Positions 42,075 through 50,754 of a DNA stretch of 64,000 nucleotides are shown here, in pieces. This stretch comes from an uncultured Collinsella sp. GTDB lineage: Bacteria > Actinomycetota > Coriobacteriia > Coriobacteriales > Coriobacteriaceae. The notes under the pieces are model-generated. The model did no database searches and had not been told where the DNA came from. It worked only from the letters and a program-made list of their open reading frames with translations. The position numbers and the translations under genes were made by a program. The stretch lies in assembly GCA_900541065.1 (NCBI GenBank), contig UQIE01000002.1, positions 62,001 through 126,000 on the forward strand. The letters run 5' to 3'. Every line of letters starts with the position of its first letter. Within the stretch, counting starts at the first letter, position 1.

Positions 42075-42187
42075 GACTGCGGCAATCTTGATCGCTTGGT
42101 AAGCCGACGGAGGCATCGCGTGCCGGTGCCGTTCGGTAATCCAAACTGACGTGGGCCTCTGTAACGTACCTTTGTGAGCGCCCACTA

Positions 42188-42223
42188 AACCCGCGCAGGT
42201 GACTACGATTGCCCGCGCGGGTT
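42188..42223 (+). terminator. Terminator after the permease gene
   Basis: AACCCGCGC (42188-42196) pairs with GCGCGGGTT (42215-42223), followed by TTGC. The gene-free stretch 42075-42825 continues with repeat array B and the feoAB promoter. Confidence 0.75.
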
Positions 42224-42362
42224 TTGCAGTTGCGGCGAAATGCTGCCGGCAGCTGGGGACGTTCCTATTGTGCCGGCACTCTGGGACACTCCTTGGATGT
42301 TCTGCATGCGACAGAGGAAAGCGGATGATTTTGACGAGGGGCGGGCGGCTGATTCGGTCCTT

Positions 42363-42626
42363 GGGGAAACCGCGTCCCGTTTTGGGCGCAGATTCCGGGC
42401 CGCAGTTTCCCCGAGGGGCTCGATCGGGAAAATACGTCTCAGTCTGAGTGCCTATTCCGGGACGCAGTTTCCGCTAGAGACCTCAGTCGGAAAGCCCATC
42501 CCGTTTTAGCGTTTCGGAGTGGGATGCAGTTTCCCCAGGAGCCCCCATCGGGAAACTGCATCCCGGAATTCGCCTGAATAGTGGGGTGCGGTTTCCGAAA
42601 GGGTGCCGTCTGGGAAACCGTGTCCC
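42363..42626. repeat. Tandem ~62-bp hairpin array B (family R1, 4 units plus a half unit)
   Basis: Units begin at 42363, 42426, 42488, 42549 and ~42611. Arms resemble GGGAAACTGCATCCC and GGGATGCAGTTTCCC. The last unit keeps only its left arm (GGGAAACCGTGTCCC), so the array is truncated at the feoAB side. Confidence 0.85.
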
Positions 42627-42706
42627 AGAATCCCCTCCCGCGCCTGGTTGTTCCGCATCGCATCTATTGGGCAAAGCGATCTGTCCCCATTGCACCGATC
42701 TGTCGA

Positions 42707-42736
42707 TTGAACATCGTTGTATGTTCGCGCTATCAT
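42707..42736 (+). promoter_or_regulatory. Promoter of feoAB
   Basis: TTGAAC (42707-42712), an 18-base spacer and TATCAT (42731-42736), just upstream of the paired GTTAGCCATGG boxes. Confidence 0.6.
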
Positions 42737-42750
42737 GCATGGATAAATTG

Positions 42751-42783
42751 GTTAGCCATGGCAAACGGTTAGCCATGGTGAAC
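42751..42783 (+). promoter_or_regulatory. Paired palindromic boxes upstream of feoAB
   Basis: GTTAGCCATGGCAAAC (42751-42766) and GTTAGCCATGGTGAAC (42768-42783), each a near-palindrome, 17 bases apart, directly after the -10 element. They suit a dimeric metal-dependent repressor of the DtxR/IdeR type; the regulator is not in the window. Confidence 0.55.
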
Positions 42784-42825
42784 ATAAATGCAACGCCCTG
42801 TGGGCGCCGGGGGAGGAACACGGAC

Positions 42826-45186
42826 GTGAGACTCGATACACTCGAGATTGGAAAGGACGCCGTTGTCGCATCGGTGGCATCGGACGACCAGGCACTCCGA
42901 CAACATATTTTGGACATGGGCCTAACGCCGGGCACCGAAGTCACCATGATGAAGTACGCCCCCATGGGCGACCCGCTCGAGATTCGCCTGCGTGGCTACG
43001 AGTTGACGCTGCGCAAGGACGATGCCGCTCGCATTGAGCTCGTAGATGTCCACGACACAGATACAGGTCCGCGCGCTAACGCCGCAATCGGCACGACGGA
43101 GCACCCGGCGCTCGGCGAGGGGACGTATTCGCCCCGCGCGGCAAAGACGGCCGTGCCCGAGGGCGCGCCGCTGCATTTTGCCCTCGCTGGCAACCAAAAC
43201 TGCGGCAAGACCACGCTGTTCAACCAGCTGACGGGCTCCAACCAACACGTCGGTAACTTTCCCGGCGTGACGGTCGACCGCAAAGATGGCACTATCCGCA
43301 ACCATCCCGAGGCGAGTGTCACCGACCTGCCTGGCATCTATTCGCTGTCGCCGTACACGGGCGAGGAGATCGTGAGCCGTCAATTCATCCTTGACGAAAA
43401 CCCCGATGCCATCATCGACATCATCGACGCTACCAACATCGAGCGCAATCTGTACCTAACGCTGCAGCTTATGGAGCTCGATCGCCCCATGGTCATCGCG
43501 CTCAACATGATGGACGAGGTGACGACCAACGGCGGCGCCGTGGACGTCAATCTGCTCGAGAGCCTGCTGGGCGTGCCGGTTGTCCCCATTAGCGCTGCCC
43601 GCAACGAGGGTATCGGCGAGCTGGTGGATCATGCCTTGCACGTCGCGCGGTTCCGCGAACGTCCCGGCCGCTTGGACTTTTGCGCACCCGATGGTCCGGA
43701 CGGCGGCGCGCTGCATCGCTGCATCCACGGCATCGCCAACCTTATCGAGGACCATGCCGCGACGGCGCACATTCCCGTGCGTTTCGCGGCGACCAAGCTG
43801 GTTGAGGGCGACGAGCTGGTAACCGAGGCGCTTCACCTGGACCGTAACGAGCTTGATGCCATCGAGCACATCATTACCCAGATGGAGGGCGAGGCCGGCA
43901 CCGACCGTCTGTCCGCGCTGGCCGATATGCGCTTTAGCTTCATCGGCGACGTGTGTGGGCGCTGCGTCGTCAAGCCGCACGAGAGCCGCGAGCACGTGCG
44001 CTCCGTCAAGATTGACCGCATCCTGACGGGTCGTTACACAGCCATTCCGGCGTTTTTGGTGATCATGGGCCTCGTCTTTTGGCTGACGTTTGGCGTGATC
44101 GGCGCGGCGTTGCAGGGACTCATGGAGGACGGTATCGCTGCCATCATCGCCTCGGCCGATGCGGGCCTCAAGGCGTTCGGTACCAACGACGTGGTGCGCT
44201 CGCTGGCTGTCGACGGCGTGCTTACGGGTGTGGGCAGCGTGCTGACCTTTCTGCCGATTATCGTCGTGCTCTTCTTGTTCCTCTCCATTCTGGAAGACTC
44301 CGGCTACATGGCACGCGTAGCCTTTGTCATGGATAAGGTGTTGCGTCGCTTTGGCCTGTCGGGCCGCAGCTTCGTGCCCATGCTCGTCGGGTTTGGCTGC
44401 ACCGTGCCGGCTATCATGTCGACCCGTACGCTCCCATCCGAGCACGACCGCAAGATGACGGTCATGCTCACGCCGTTCATGAGCTGCTCAGCCAAGTTGC
44501 CGGTTTACGGCTTGCTGTGCGGGGCGTTTTTCCCGCAGGCGACGGTTCCCGCCATGGTCTCGCTCTATCTGATCGGTATCGTGGTCGGCTGCATTGCGGC
44601 TTTGGTGCTCAACCGCACGGCATTTAAGGGCGATCCGGTGCCATTTATCATGGAGCTTCCCAATTACCGCCTGCCGAGCGTCAAGACGACAGTGATGCTG
44701 GCATGGGATAAAGCCAAGGATTTTATTACCAAGGCCTTTACCATTATCTTTGCCGCTACCGTGGTCATCTGGTTCCTTCAGACGTTCGATATCCGCTTTA
44801 ATGTGGTCGCCGACCAGTCGCAGAGTCTGCTTGCGGGTCTCGGCAGCATCATCGCGCCGGCGCTGACGCCGCTTGGGTTTGGCGACTGGCGTGCATCCAC
44901 GGCGCTCGTCACCGGACTTATCGCCAAGGAGAGTGTCATCTCGACCCTCACGGTACTTTTGGGCGCGACCTCGCCCGCGGCACTGTCGACCATGTTTTCG
45001 CCGTTTACTGCCTATGTGTTCCTGGTCTTTACGTTGCTGTACCCGCCGTGCGTGGCTGCGATCGGCGCCGTCAAGAGCGAGCTGGGCGCGCGCTACGCCG
45101 TTGCCGTATTCGCGTTTCAGGTGACGGTCGCCTGGATCGTAGCGTTTGTCATGCATTCGGCGGGCATATTGCTGGGGTTGGCTTAG
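42826..45186 (+). CDS. feoB: FeoA-FeoB fusion ferrous iron transporter
   Basis: A 786-residue protein. Residues 1-75 are a FeoA (SH3-like) domain: ALRQHILDMGLTPGTEVTMM. After a linker comes the FeoB G-protein domain with G1 ALAGNQNCGKTTLFNQLTG, G3 VTDLPGIYSLSP and G4 NMMDEV. The G1 Cys replaces the more usual Ser. The membrane part from about residue 405 has two Gate motifs, with MLVGFGCTVPAIMSTRTL in the first. It imports Fe2+. The GTG at 42826 follows GGGGAGG; an ATG at 42775 would start inside the operator boxes and is less likely. Confidence 0.93.
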   Translation: MRLDTLEIGKDAVVASVASDDQALRQHILDMGLTPGTEVTMMKYAPMGDPLEIRLRGYELTLRKDDAARIELVDVHDTDTGPRANAAIGTTEHPALGEGTYSPRAAKTAVPEGAPLHFALAGNQNCGKTTLFNQLTGSNQHVGNFPGVTVDRKDGTIRNHPEASVTDLPGIYSLSPYTGEEIVSRQFILDENPDAIIDIIDATNIERNLYLTLQLMELDRPMVIALNMMDEVTTNGGAVDVNLLESLLGVPVVPISAARNEGIGELVDHALHVARFRERPGRLDFCAPDGPDGGALHRCIHGIANLIEDHAATAHIPVRFAATKLVEGDELVTEALHLDRNELDAIEHIITQMEGEAGTDRLSALADMRFSFIGDVCGRCVVKPHESREHVRSVKIDRILTGRYTAIPAFLVIMGLVFWLTFGVIGAALQGLMEDGIAAIIASADAGLKAFGTNDVVRSLAVDGVLTGVGSVLTFLPIIVVLFLFLSILEDSGYMARVAFVMDKVLRRFGLSGRSFVPMLVGFGCTVPAIMSTRTLPSEHDRKMTVMLTPFMSCSAKLPVYGLLCGAFFPQATVPAMVSLYLIGIVVGCIAALVLNRTAFKGDPVPFIMELPNYRLPSVKTTVMLAWDKAKDFITKAFTIIFAATVVIWFLQTFDIRFNVVADQSQSLLAGLGSIIAPALTPLGFGDWRASTALVTGLIAKESVISTLTVLLGATSPAALSTMFSPFTAYVFLVFTLLYPPCVAAIGAVKSELGARYAVAVFAFQVTVAWIVAFVMHSAGILLGLA

Positions 45187-45227
45187 TTATTTATTGACGG
45201 TGCAACCTCTGTGTATCGAATTGTTTT

Positions 45228-45262
45228 CGGCCCCGCATCTGTTGCTGACGGATGCGGGGCCG
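45228..45262 (+). terminator. Terminator after feoAB
   Basis: A perfect 12-bp stem CGGCCCCGCATC (45228-45239) with GATGCGGGGCCG (45251-45262). A TATAAT at 45269-45274 just beyond is the likely -10 of the next gene. Confidence 0.8.
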
Positions 45263-45307
45263 TTGCTATATAATCGTCTCCGCTCAAAATGATTGGAGAC
45301 GTTATAT

Positions 45308-46504
45308 ATGAGTCGGGCAAGGCAAGACGGCATCACGCTCAGGCAGTGGCTCCCGCTCGTCGGGCTCACCTGCTGTGCGTTCGTGTTCAACACGTCGGAG
45401 TTTATGCCCATCGGCCTTTTGACTGATATCGCCGCGTCGTTCTCGCTCACCGAGGCCCAGGCGGGCATCATGATCTCGGTCTATGCCTGGGGCGTCATGC
45501 TGCTGTCGTTGCCGCTCATGGTGTTCGCTTCGCGCTTTGAGTTCAAGCGGATGTTGCTGGGCGTGCTGGCCGTGTTTTCGTTGGGCCAGTTTCTGTCCGC
45601 TGTGGCGCCGACTTATCCCATCCTGGTCTGCGCGCGCCTGGTGGTCGCTTGCGCGCACGCCGTGTTCTGGTCGGTCGCTTCGATCATGGCGTCGCGCCTG
45701 GTTGACACGCGCCATGGGGCGCTCGCCATCAGCATGATCGCCACGGGCTCTTCCATCGCACAGATCTTCGGCCTGCCGCTCGGCCGTGCCATCGGCCTGG
45801 CCGTGGGCTGGCGCATGACGTTTGCCGTGGTCGGAGCGCTGTCTGCTGTCGCGGTCGTCTACCAGGCCACGGTGTTCCCCACCATGCCAGCGGGCGAGCG
45901 TTTTACGCTCAAGCAGCTGCCCGAGCTGATCAAGAACCCGTTCCTCATCGCGCTCTATGTGGTCACGGTGTTCATGGCGACCGGCTATTACGCGGGCTAT
46001 AGCTATATCGAGCCTTTCCTGGCTCAGGTCGCGCATGTCGACGCAAGCGCCATCACCATGACGCTGACGGCGTTCGGCTGCTCTGGTCTGCTCGGAAGCT
46101 GGCTGTTCGGCCGGCTGTTCGATGGGCACCGGTTCCCGTTTCTCGCGATTACGCTCTCCGGCGTGCCGGTGGCCCTGCTGCTCATGGGCCCGGCCGCATC
46201 GTCGCTCGCTGCGGTTCTCGCTGTTTGCGCGCTGTGGGGCTGCTGCGCCACGGCCTTTAACGTGGCGTTTCAGGCCGAGCTCATCAAGCACACGCCGGCG
46301 GACTCGTCGGCCGTCGCCATGTCGATCTTCTCGGGCCTGTTCAATCTGGGCATTGGCACGGGTACCGCGATCGGCGGAGCCGTGGTTTCGGGCCCAGGTA
46401 TTGCCTGGATCGGCTTCGTGGGTGGCGCAATCGCCGCCGTGGGCGTCATCCTCGCCATCACGGTAATGTTCCCGGCCATTCGCCGCGCAAAGCCTATCGC
46501 CTAA
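45308..46504 (+). CDS. MFS exporter, SotB-like sugar efflux type (DHA1)
   Basis: A 398-residue membrane protein with 12 predicted helices. The first half matches the SotB/YdeA group closely: MPIGLLTDIAASFSLTEAQA, then VYAWGVMLLSLPLMV, AFAHA-like CAHAVFWSVASIMASRL, and IFGLPLGRAIGLAVGWRMTF. These proteins export arabinose, IPTG or other small molecules. The ATG at 45308 fits the ribosome site TTGGAGA; an in-frame TTG at 45293 overlaps that site. Confidence 0.85.
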   Translation: MSRARQDGITLRQWLPLVGLTCCAFVFNTSEFMPIGLLTDIAASFSLTEAQAGIMISVYAWGVMLLSLPLMVFASRFEFKRMLLGVLAVFSLGQFLSAVAPTYPILVCARLVVACAHAVFWSVASIMASRLVDTRHGALAISMIATGSSIAQIFGLPLGRAIGLAVGWRMTFAVVGALSAVAVVYQATVFPTMPAGERFTLKQLPELIKNPFLIALYVVTVFMATGYYAGYSYIEPFLAQVAHVDASAITMTLTAFGCSGLLGSWLFGRLFDGHRFPFLAITLSGVPVALLLMGPAASSLAAVLAVCALWGCCATAFNVAFQAELIKHTPADSSAVAMSIFSGLFNLGIGTGTAIGGAVVSGPGIAWIGFVGGAIAAVGVILAITVMFPAIRRAKPIA

Positions 46505-46520
46505 TCGCGTTCCCTCATCA

Positions 46521-46585
46521 GTTGCGGTGGAATAGTTCCTGTTTAAGGCTTCTGAAGGCCCAAGCAGGAACTATTCCACCGCAAC
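46521..46585. repeat. Palindrome TTGCGGTGGAATAGTTCC, R2 copy 2
   Basis: Perfect 21-bp arms (46521-46541 with 46565-46585) and a 23-base loop with TTTAAGGCTTC, 17 bases after the MFS stop. Strongly similar to the copy at 38420 over its whole length and flanks (CCTCA before, TTTTGG after). Confidence 0.88.
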
Positions 46586-46657
46586 TTATTTTGGGGAAGA
46601 GGATACAAGCCGGGCATACAATGGATGTCGTTGTGTTGCGCTTACCGGGAGGTTGCT

Positions 46658-48034
46658 ATGTGGGCATACGAGACGACGTTCTATCAGATCTATCCGCTGG
46701 GCTTTTGCGGAGCTCCGCGCGAAAACGCCGCCCCCGTTGCCGAGGATGAGCTCGCCCAGGCCGCCGATGCCACAGCTAGCCCCGATGCCCCCATCATGAA
46801 GATCGCCCAATGGGCCGACTACCTGCAGGAACTCGGCGTCGGCGCCGTGCTCATCAACCCGCCGCTCGAGTCCGATAGTCATGGCTACGACACGCGCAGC
46901 CTGCGCCATATAGACCGTCGCCTGGGTGGGGACGCCGACTTTGCCGCCGTGTGCGAGACGCTGCACGTCCATGGCATCCGCGTAGTGCTCGATGCCGTCT
47001 TCAACCACGTCGGTCGCGGCTTTTGGGCCTTCCGTGATGTGCAGGAGCGCAAGTGGGATTCGCCGTACAAGGACTGGTTCCACATCAGCTTTGACGGTGA
47101 CTCGTGCTACGGCGACGGCTTTTGGTACGAGGGCTGGGAGGGCCATTTTGAGCTTGTGAAGCTCAACCTGCAAAACCCCGCCGTGGTCGATTACCTGCTT
47201 GAGTCCGTGCGTCGCTGGACCGAAGTCTTTGGCGTCGACGGTCTGCGCCTGGACGTCGCCTATATGCTCGATCGCGATTTTATGCGCCGCCTGCATACTT
47301 TTACCCGTGAGCTCAAGCCCGACTTTGTGCTGATTGGTGAGACGCTCCACGGCGACTACAACCAGATCGTCAACGACGAGATGCTCGACTCCTGCACCAA
47401 CTACGAGTGCTACAAGGGCCTGTACTCCAGCTTTAACTCGGTCAACATGTTCGAGATTGCCCACTCGCTTCATCGCCAGTTTGGCGGCGACCCCTGGTGC
47501 ATTTATCGCGGCAAGCATCTGCTGTCGTTTGTCGACAACCACGACGTGCCGCGCCTGGCGAGCATCCTTACCGACAAGTCCTGCCTGCGCCCCGCCTACG
47601 GCATGCTCTTTGGTATGCCGGGCATTCCGTGCGTCTACTACGGCAGCGAGTGGGGGGTTGCCGGCGAAAAGGGCGGCCCCGATGGCGATTGGGCGCTACG
47701 TCCTGCGCTCGATGAGCCCGCGCCCAACGAGCTGACGGCATTTGTCACGCAGCTGGCGCACCTGCGCTCGGCAAACGACGCGGCAACCCGTGCTCTCAAC
47801 TACGGTGCCTATCGCAACGTGGTGATCCAGAACAAGCAGCTGCTGTTCGAGCGCGCCTGCGACGATGCGACGGTGCTCGTGGCGGTCAACGCCGTGAACG
47901 AGCCCTATACCTTTGGAGCCGGCGAGCTCAACGGCTCCTTCGTCGACCTGCTTGCCGACGATGCGCCCACGGTCGAGCTGCTGGGCTCCCTTGAGCTTGC
48001 ACCCTACGAGGTGCGCTATCTGCTGAGGGCCTAA
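46658..48034 (+). CDS. Glycoside hydrolase family 13 (alpha-amylase/cyclomaltodextrinase-like)
   Basis: A 458-residue cytosolic (beta/alpha)8 enzyme without extra N-terminal domain. GH13 regions in order: I VVLDAVFNHVG, II GLRLDVAYML (nucleophile Asp), III LIGETLHGDY (acid/base Glu), IV FVDNHDVPRL (His-Asp). It probably cleaves short alpha-glucans or maltodextrins taken into the cell. The ATG at 46658 is six bases after GGGAGG. It precedes the DNA glycosylase gene by three bases, apparently an operon without functional link. Confidence 0.88.
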   Translation: MWAYETTFYQIYPLGFCGAPRENAAPVAEDELAQAADATASPDAPIMKIAQWADYLQELGVGAVLINPPLESDSHGYDTRSLRHIDRRLGGDADFAAVCETLHVHGIRVVLDAVFNHVGRGFWAFRDVQERKWDSPYKDWFHISFDGDSCYGDGFWYEGWEGHFELVKLNLQNPAVVDYLLESVRRWTEVFGVDGLRLDVAYMLDRDFMRRLHTFTRELKPDFVLIGETLHGDYNQIVNDEMLDSCTNYECYKGLYSSFNSVNMFEIAHSLHRQFGGDPWCIYRGKHLLSFVDNHDVPRLASILTDKSCLRPAYGMLFGMPGIPCVYYGSEWGVAGEKGGPDGDWALRPALDEPAPNELTAFVTQLAHLRSANDAATRALNYGAYRNVVIQNKQLLFERACDDATVLVAVNAVNEPYTFGAGELNGSFVDLLADDAPTVELLGSLELAPYEVRYLLRA

Positions 48035-48037
48035 TTC

Positions 48038-48601
48038 GTGGCTGCGCCGGACGAGGGCTATCAACATATTGAGCATGGGTTTGAGCCCGTGTTCGACCAG
48101 CGCTCGCGCGTTTTGGTGCTTGGGTCGTTTCCCTCGGTGCTCTCGCGTGCCAATGCCTTCTACTATGGCAATCCGCAGAACCGCTTTTGGCGCGTGATGG
48201 CTGCGTGCCTCGGTGTGCCCGTGCCGCCCAACGAGGGCGACCCTTTGGCAGGCAGCGAGCCTGCGACGCTCGACGCCTCGATTGCCACCAAGCGGGCTAT
48301 GCTTCTGAACGGTGGCGTGGCCCTGTGGGACGTGATCGAGAGCTGCGACATTAAGGGTTCGAGTGACGCCAGCATCAAAAACGTCGTTCCGGCGCATGCC
48401 GAGCGTATTACCGGTGCAGCTCCTATCGAGGTCGTTGTCTGTAACGGTGGCACGGCAGGCCGGCTCTACAAGCGCTATCTACAAGAGCGCGCCGGGCTGC
48501 CGGCCATCGTTCTGCCGTCGACAAGTCCCGCCAATGCGGCGTGGCGCCTAGAACGCCTTGTCGAGCGCTGGCGCGAGGCCGTTGATTGGGGCGCTCTGTA
48601 A
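48038..48601 (+). CDS. DNA-deoxyinosine (hypoxanthine) glycosylase, uracil-DNA glycosylase superfamily
   Basis: A 187-residue UDG-fold enzyme. The water-activating segment is VLVLGSFPSVLSRANAFYYG with NPQNRFWRV after it, and the second active-site segment is LPSTSPANAAW. This pattern matches the family that removes hypoxanthine from deaminated adenine in DNA. The start is a GTG at 48038, three bases after the GH13 gene. Confidence 0.85.
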   Translation: MAAPDEGYQHIEHGFEPVFDQRSRVLVLGSFPSVLSRANAFYYGNPQNRFWRVMAACLGVPVPPNEGDPLAGSEPATLDASIATKRAMLLNGGVALWDVIESCDIKGSSDASIKNVVPAHAERITGAAPIEVVVCNGGTAGRLYKRYLQERAGLPAIVLPSTSPANAAWRLERLVERWREAVDWGAL

Positions 48602-48602
48602 T

Positions 48603-49262
48603 TTAGATATCTGGTTGGGCGCGGGTGCCGAGGCATTTCATGATGGCATGCCAGATCGGTGCGGCCAGCGCGGGCTTGGCGCGCACCATGCCGTCGGCAT
48701 CGACGCTTTCGGCATTGCCACCGCCAAGCAGCTGCGCATGCTCTATGGAGCAGCCCATGCGCACGGCGCCCACGAGCTTATCCATCGCTTCCGAAAATGG
48801 TCGGCGCAAGAGGCCCATGCGTGGGGAATGGCGAAGCGCTGCGATGCCGCTGCCAGCACAGATGACAACGCCGTCGCACCATGGCAGGTCACGTAGAATA
48901 CATGCCCGGTATAGGCGGTCGAGGGCTTCGTCCGCCTGCTTGGTGTTTTTGGACAGGGCCTGAACGACGACATAGACGCGCGCGTCTGTATTCTTAAAGC
49001 GATCGAGTATCTCCTCGACAGCGATCATAGCCTCATCATCACATGCATCATCAACAGCGAGCACCATGCCATCGACTGCACCGGCATCATCCGCCTTCAA
49101 GTCAACCGGGTGGGGGAGTACGGTGTCGGAAAGCCGGGCATAGGCGGCGATGGCATCCTGCAGGTCCCAGAGTAAAAACTCAAGATCGGCGCTCTCGGGA
49201 ATACTGACAAACGCGATGTTATGCAGCGTTTTTGGTACATCGCCGCGTGCGGTCATCTCCAT
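48603..49262 (-). CDS. Hypothetical protein, weakly flavodoxin-reductase-like
   Basis: A 219-residue protein that I do not recognise with certainty. NTDARVYVVVQALSKNTKQA, WCDGVVICAGSGIAAL and the following HSPRMGLLRRPFSEAMDKLV recall the C-terminal half of NADPH-dependent FMN-reductase/flavodoxin-like proteins (alternating strand and Gly-rich loop), but the FMN loop at the N terminus is missing. It could be a degenerate or divergent member. It converges on the DNA glycosylase gene (one base between stops) and is divergent from the aminotransferase. The ribosome site AAGGAGG precedes the ATG. Confidence 0.5.
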   Translation of the reverse strand: MEMTARGDVPKTLHNIAFVSIPESADLEFLLWDLQDAIAAYARLSDTVLPHPVDLKADDAGAVDGMVLAVDDACDDEAMIAVEEILDRFKNTDARVYVVVQALSKNTKQADEALDRLYRACILRDLPWCDGVVICAGSGIAALRHSPRMGLLRRPFSEAMDKLVGAVRMGCSIEHAQLLGGGNAESVDADGMVRAKPALAAPIWHAIMKCLGTRAQPDI

Positions 49263-49355
49263 GCCGCCTCCTTTCCGGTTGGTTTCCGTTTAGGTTACAC
49301 CGTCTGGCGGCGCCTAGCCGCGCTATCCTAGTGCAACCCTTACGAAAGGAACGCC

Positions 49356-50492
49356 ATGCGCCTGCCCATGAATACCTCGCTTGCCACGCTCAAGCCCTCC
49401 GGCATCCGCCGAATCAACGCGCTCGCTGTTCAGCATCCGGGATGCATTGCGCTTGCGCTCGGCGAGCCCGATTTTCCCACGCCCGATGTGATTAGTGCCG
49501 AGGTGACTGCATCGCTCGACCGCGGTGACACGCATTATCCGCCCAATAACGGTCGCCCTGCCCTGCGCGAGGCGCTGTCCGCATATATGGGCGACGCGGG
49601 CCTTTCGTTTTCTGCTGACGAGGTCATCCTGACCGATGGCGCGACCGAGGCCCTGTCGGCTACGTTTATGGCCATGCTCAACCCCGGCGACGAGGTCATC
49701 ATCCCCACGCCGGCCTTTGGCCTGTACGAGAGCATCGTCGTGGCCAACCACGCTAAGGCGGTCTTTTTGGATACGGAGCCTGCGCAATTCCAGATTGACG
49801 AGGAAGCGCTTCGCGCCTGTGTGACCCCGGCGACCAAGGCCATCGTTATCTGCTCGCCCAACAATCCTACGGGCTGCATCCTCAACGCGGCGTCGCTCGA
49901 CGCCGTGGCGCGCGTAGCAGACCAGGCGGGCATCTACGTAATCTGCGACGACGTATATAACCGCCTGGTCTACGTGGACGGCTACGAGCGCTTTGCCCAG
50001 CGACACCCGGAGCTGCGCGAGCAGACGGTCGTCATCGAGAGCTTCTCCAAGCCCTGGGCCATGACCGGCTGGCGCTTGGGTTGGCTCGCAGCCGCAGCCC
50101 CCGTCATCGCCGAGATCGCAAAGGCCCACCAGTATTTAGTATCGAGCGCCGTCTCCTTCGAAATGGACGCCGCAGCCCGAGCCCTCACCGTCGACCCAAC
50201 TCCCATGCTCAAAGTCTACCAAGCCCGCCGCGAACGCGTACTCGCAGCCTTAAACGCCATGGGCCTCGACGCAGTGGAACCGGCAGGAGCCTTCTACACT
50301 TTCCCGAGCATCAAACAATTCGGCTTAACAAGCGAAGCCTTCTGCATCAAAGCCATCAAAGAGGCAAACGTAGCCCTAGTCCCGGGCGACTGTTTCGGCA
50401 CCGAAGGCCACATCCGCCTAAGCTACTGCGTCTCCGACAAGGATTTGGACGAAGGTCTCCGCCGCCTGTCCAACTTCGTGTCAACCCTATAG
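49356..50492 (+). CDS. Class I/II aminotransferase (PLP-dependent)
   Basis: A 378-residue fold-type I aminotransferase of the aspartate/PatA group. LALGEPDFPTPD starts the core, VICSPNNPTGC contains the PLP-ring contact Asn, YVICDDVYNRLVY the Asp that binds the pyridine N, and VIESFSKPWAMTGWRLGW the Schiff-base Lys and phosphate-binding Arg. The specific amino acid is not evident. The ATG follows AAAGGA. Codon use changes sharply inside the gene: up to about 50105 it uses GAG, CTC and GCG like its neighbours, but beyond it GAA, AAA, CAA, TTA, GTA and CTA dominate, which suggests recombination with another lineage. Confidence 0.9.
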   Translation: MRLPMNTSLATLKPSGIRRINALAVQHPGCIALALGEPDFPTPDVISAEVTASLDRGDTHYPPNNGRPALREALSAYMGDAGLSFSADEVILTDGATEALSATFMAMLNPGDEVIIPTPAFGLYESIVVANHAKAVFLDTEPAQFQIDEEALRACVTPATKAIVICSPNNPTGCILNAASLDAVARVADQAGIYVICDDVYNRLVYVDGYERFAQRHPELREQTVVIESFSKPWAMTGWRLGWLAAAAPVIAEIAKAHQYLVSSAVSFEMDAAARALTVDPTPMLKVYQARRERVLAALNAMGLDAVEPAGAFYTFPSIKQFGLTSEAFCIKAIKEANVALVPGDCFGTEGHIRLSYCVSDKDLDEGLRRLSNFVSTL

Positions 50493-50754
50493 CCCACCGG
50501 GACCCAAAACCATCAGCCCACCGACCCAAGCATTATGAGTGGGGCGCGCCGGCCAACGGACACGAGGATTCGCAGCAAAGGCAACGTAGCTCCGGCCGGG
50601 AGGGGCAGGGCGAGTTTTCCGTAGATTCCGCACGAGCCGGAAAGCACTTAATGTGCTTTCCGAGCGAGCCCAGGACCTGACCGAGCGGAAACCTTGCGCC
50701 TGGCCTTCGGCGGAGCGTGCCGGATGGTGGAATTGTGTGCAGCCCGGTTTTCCG
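50493..50754. other. Intergenic stretch with a palindrome, no gene
   Basis: No convincing coding sequence. It holds GGAAAGCAC-TTAAT-GTGCTTTCC (50639-50661), with weaker symmetry extending outward to about 50605 and 50700. I see no RNase P RNA, tmRNA or SRP RNA motifs. Confidence 0.45.

Noticed and set aside
50535..50750. RNase P RNA, tmRNA or T-box leader upstream of rplJ
   Set aside because: None of the conserved sequence blocks of these RNAs is present; only a palindrome is seen.
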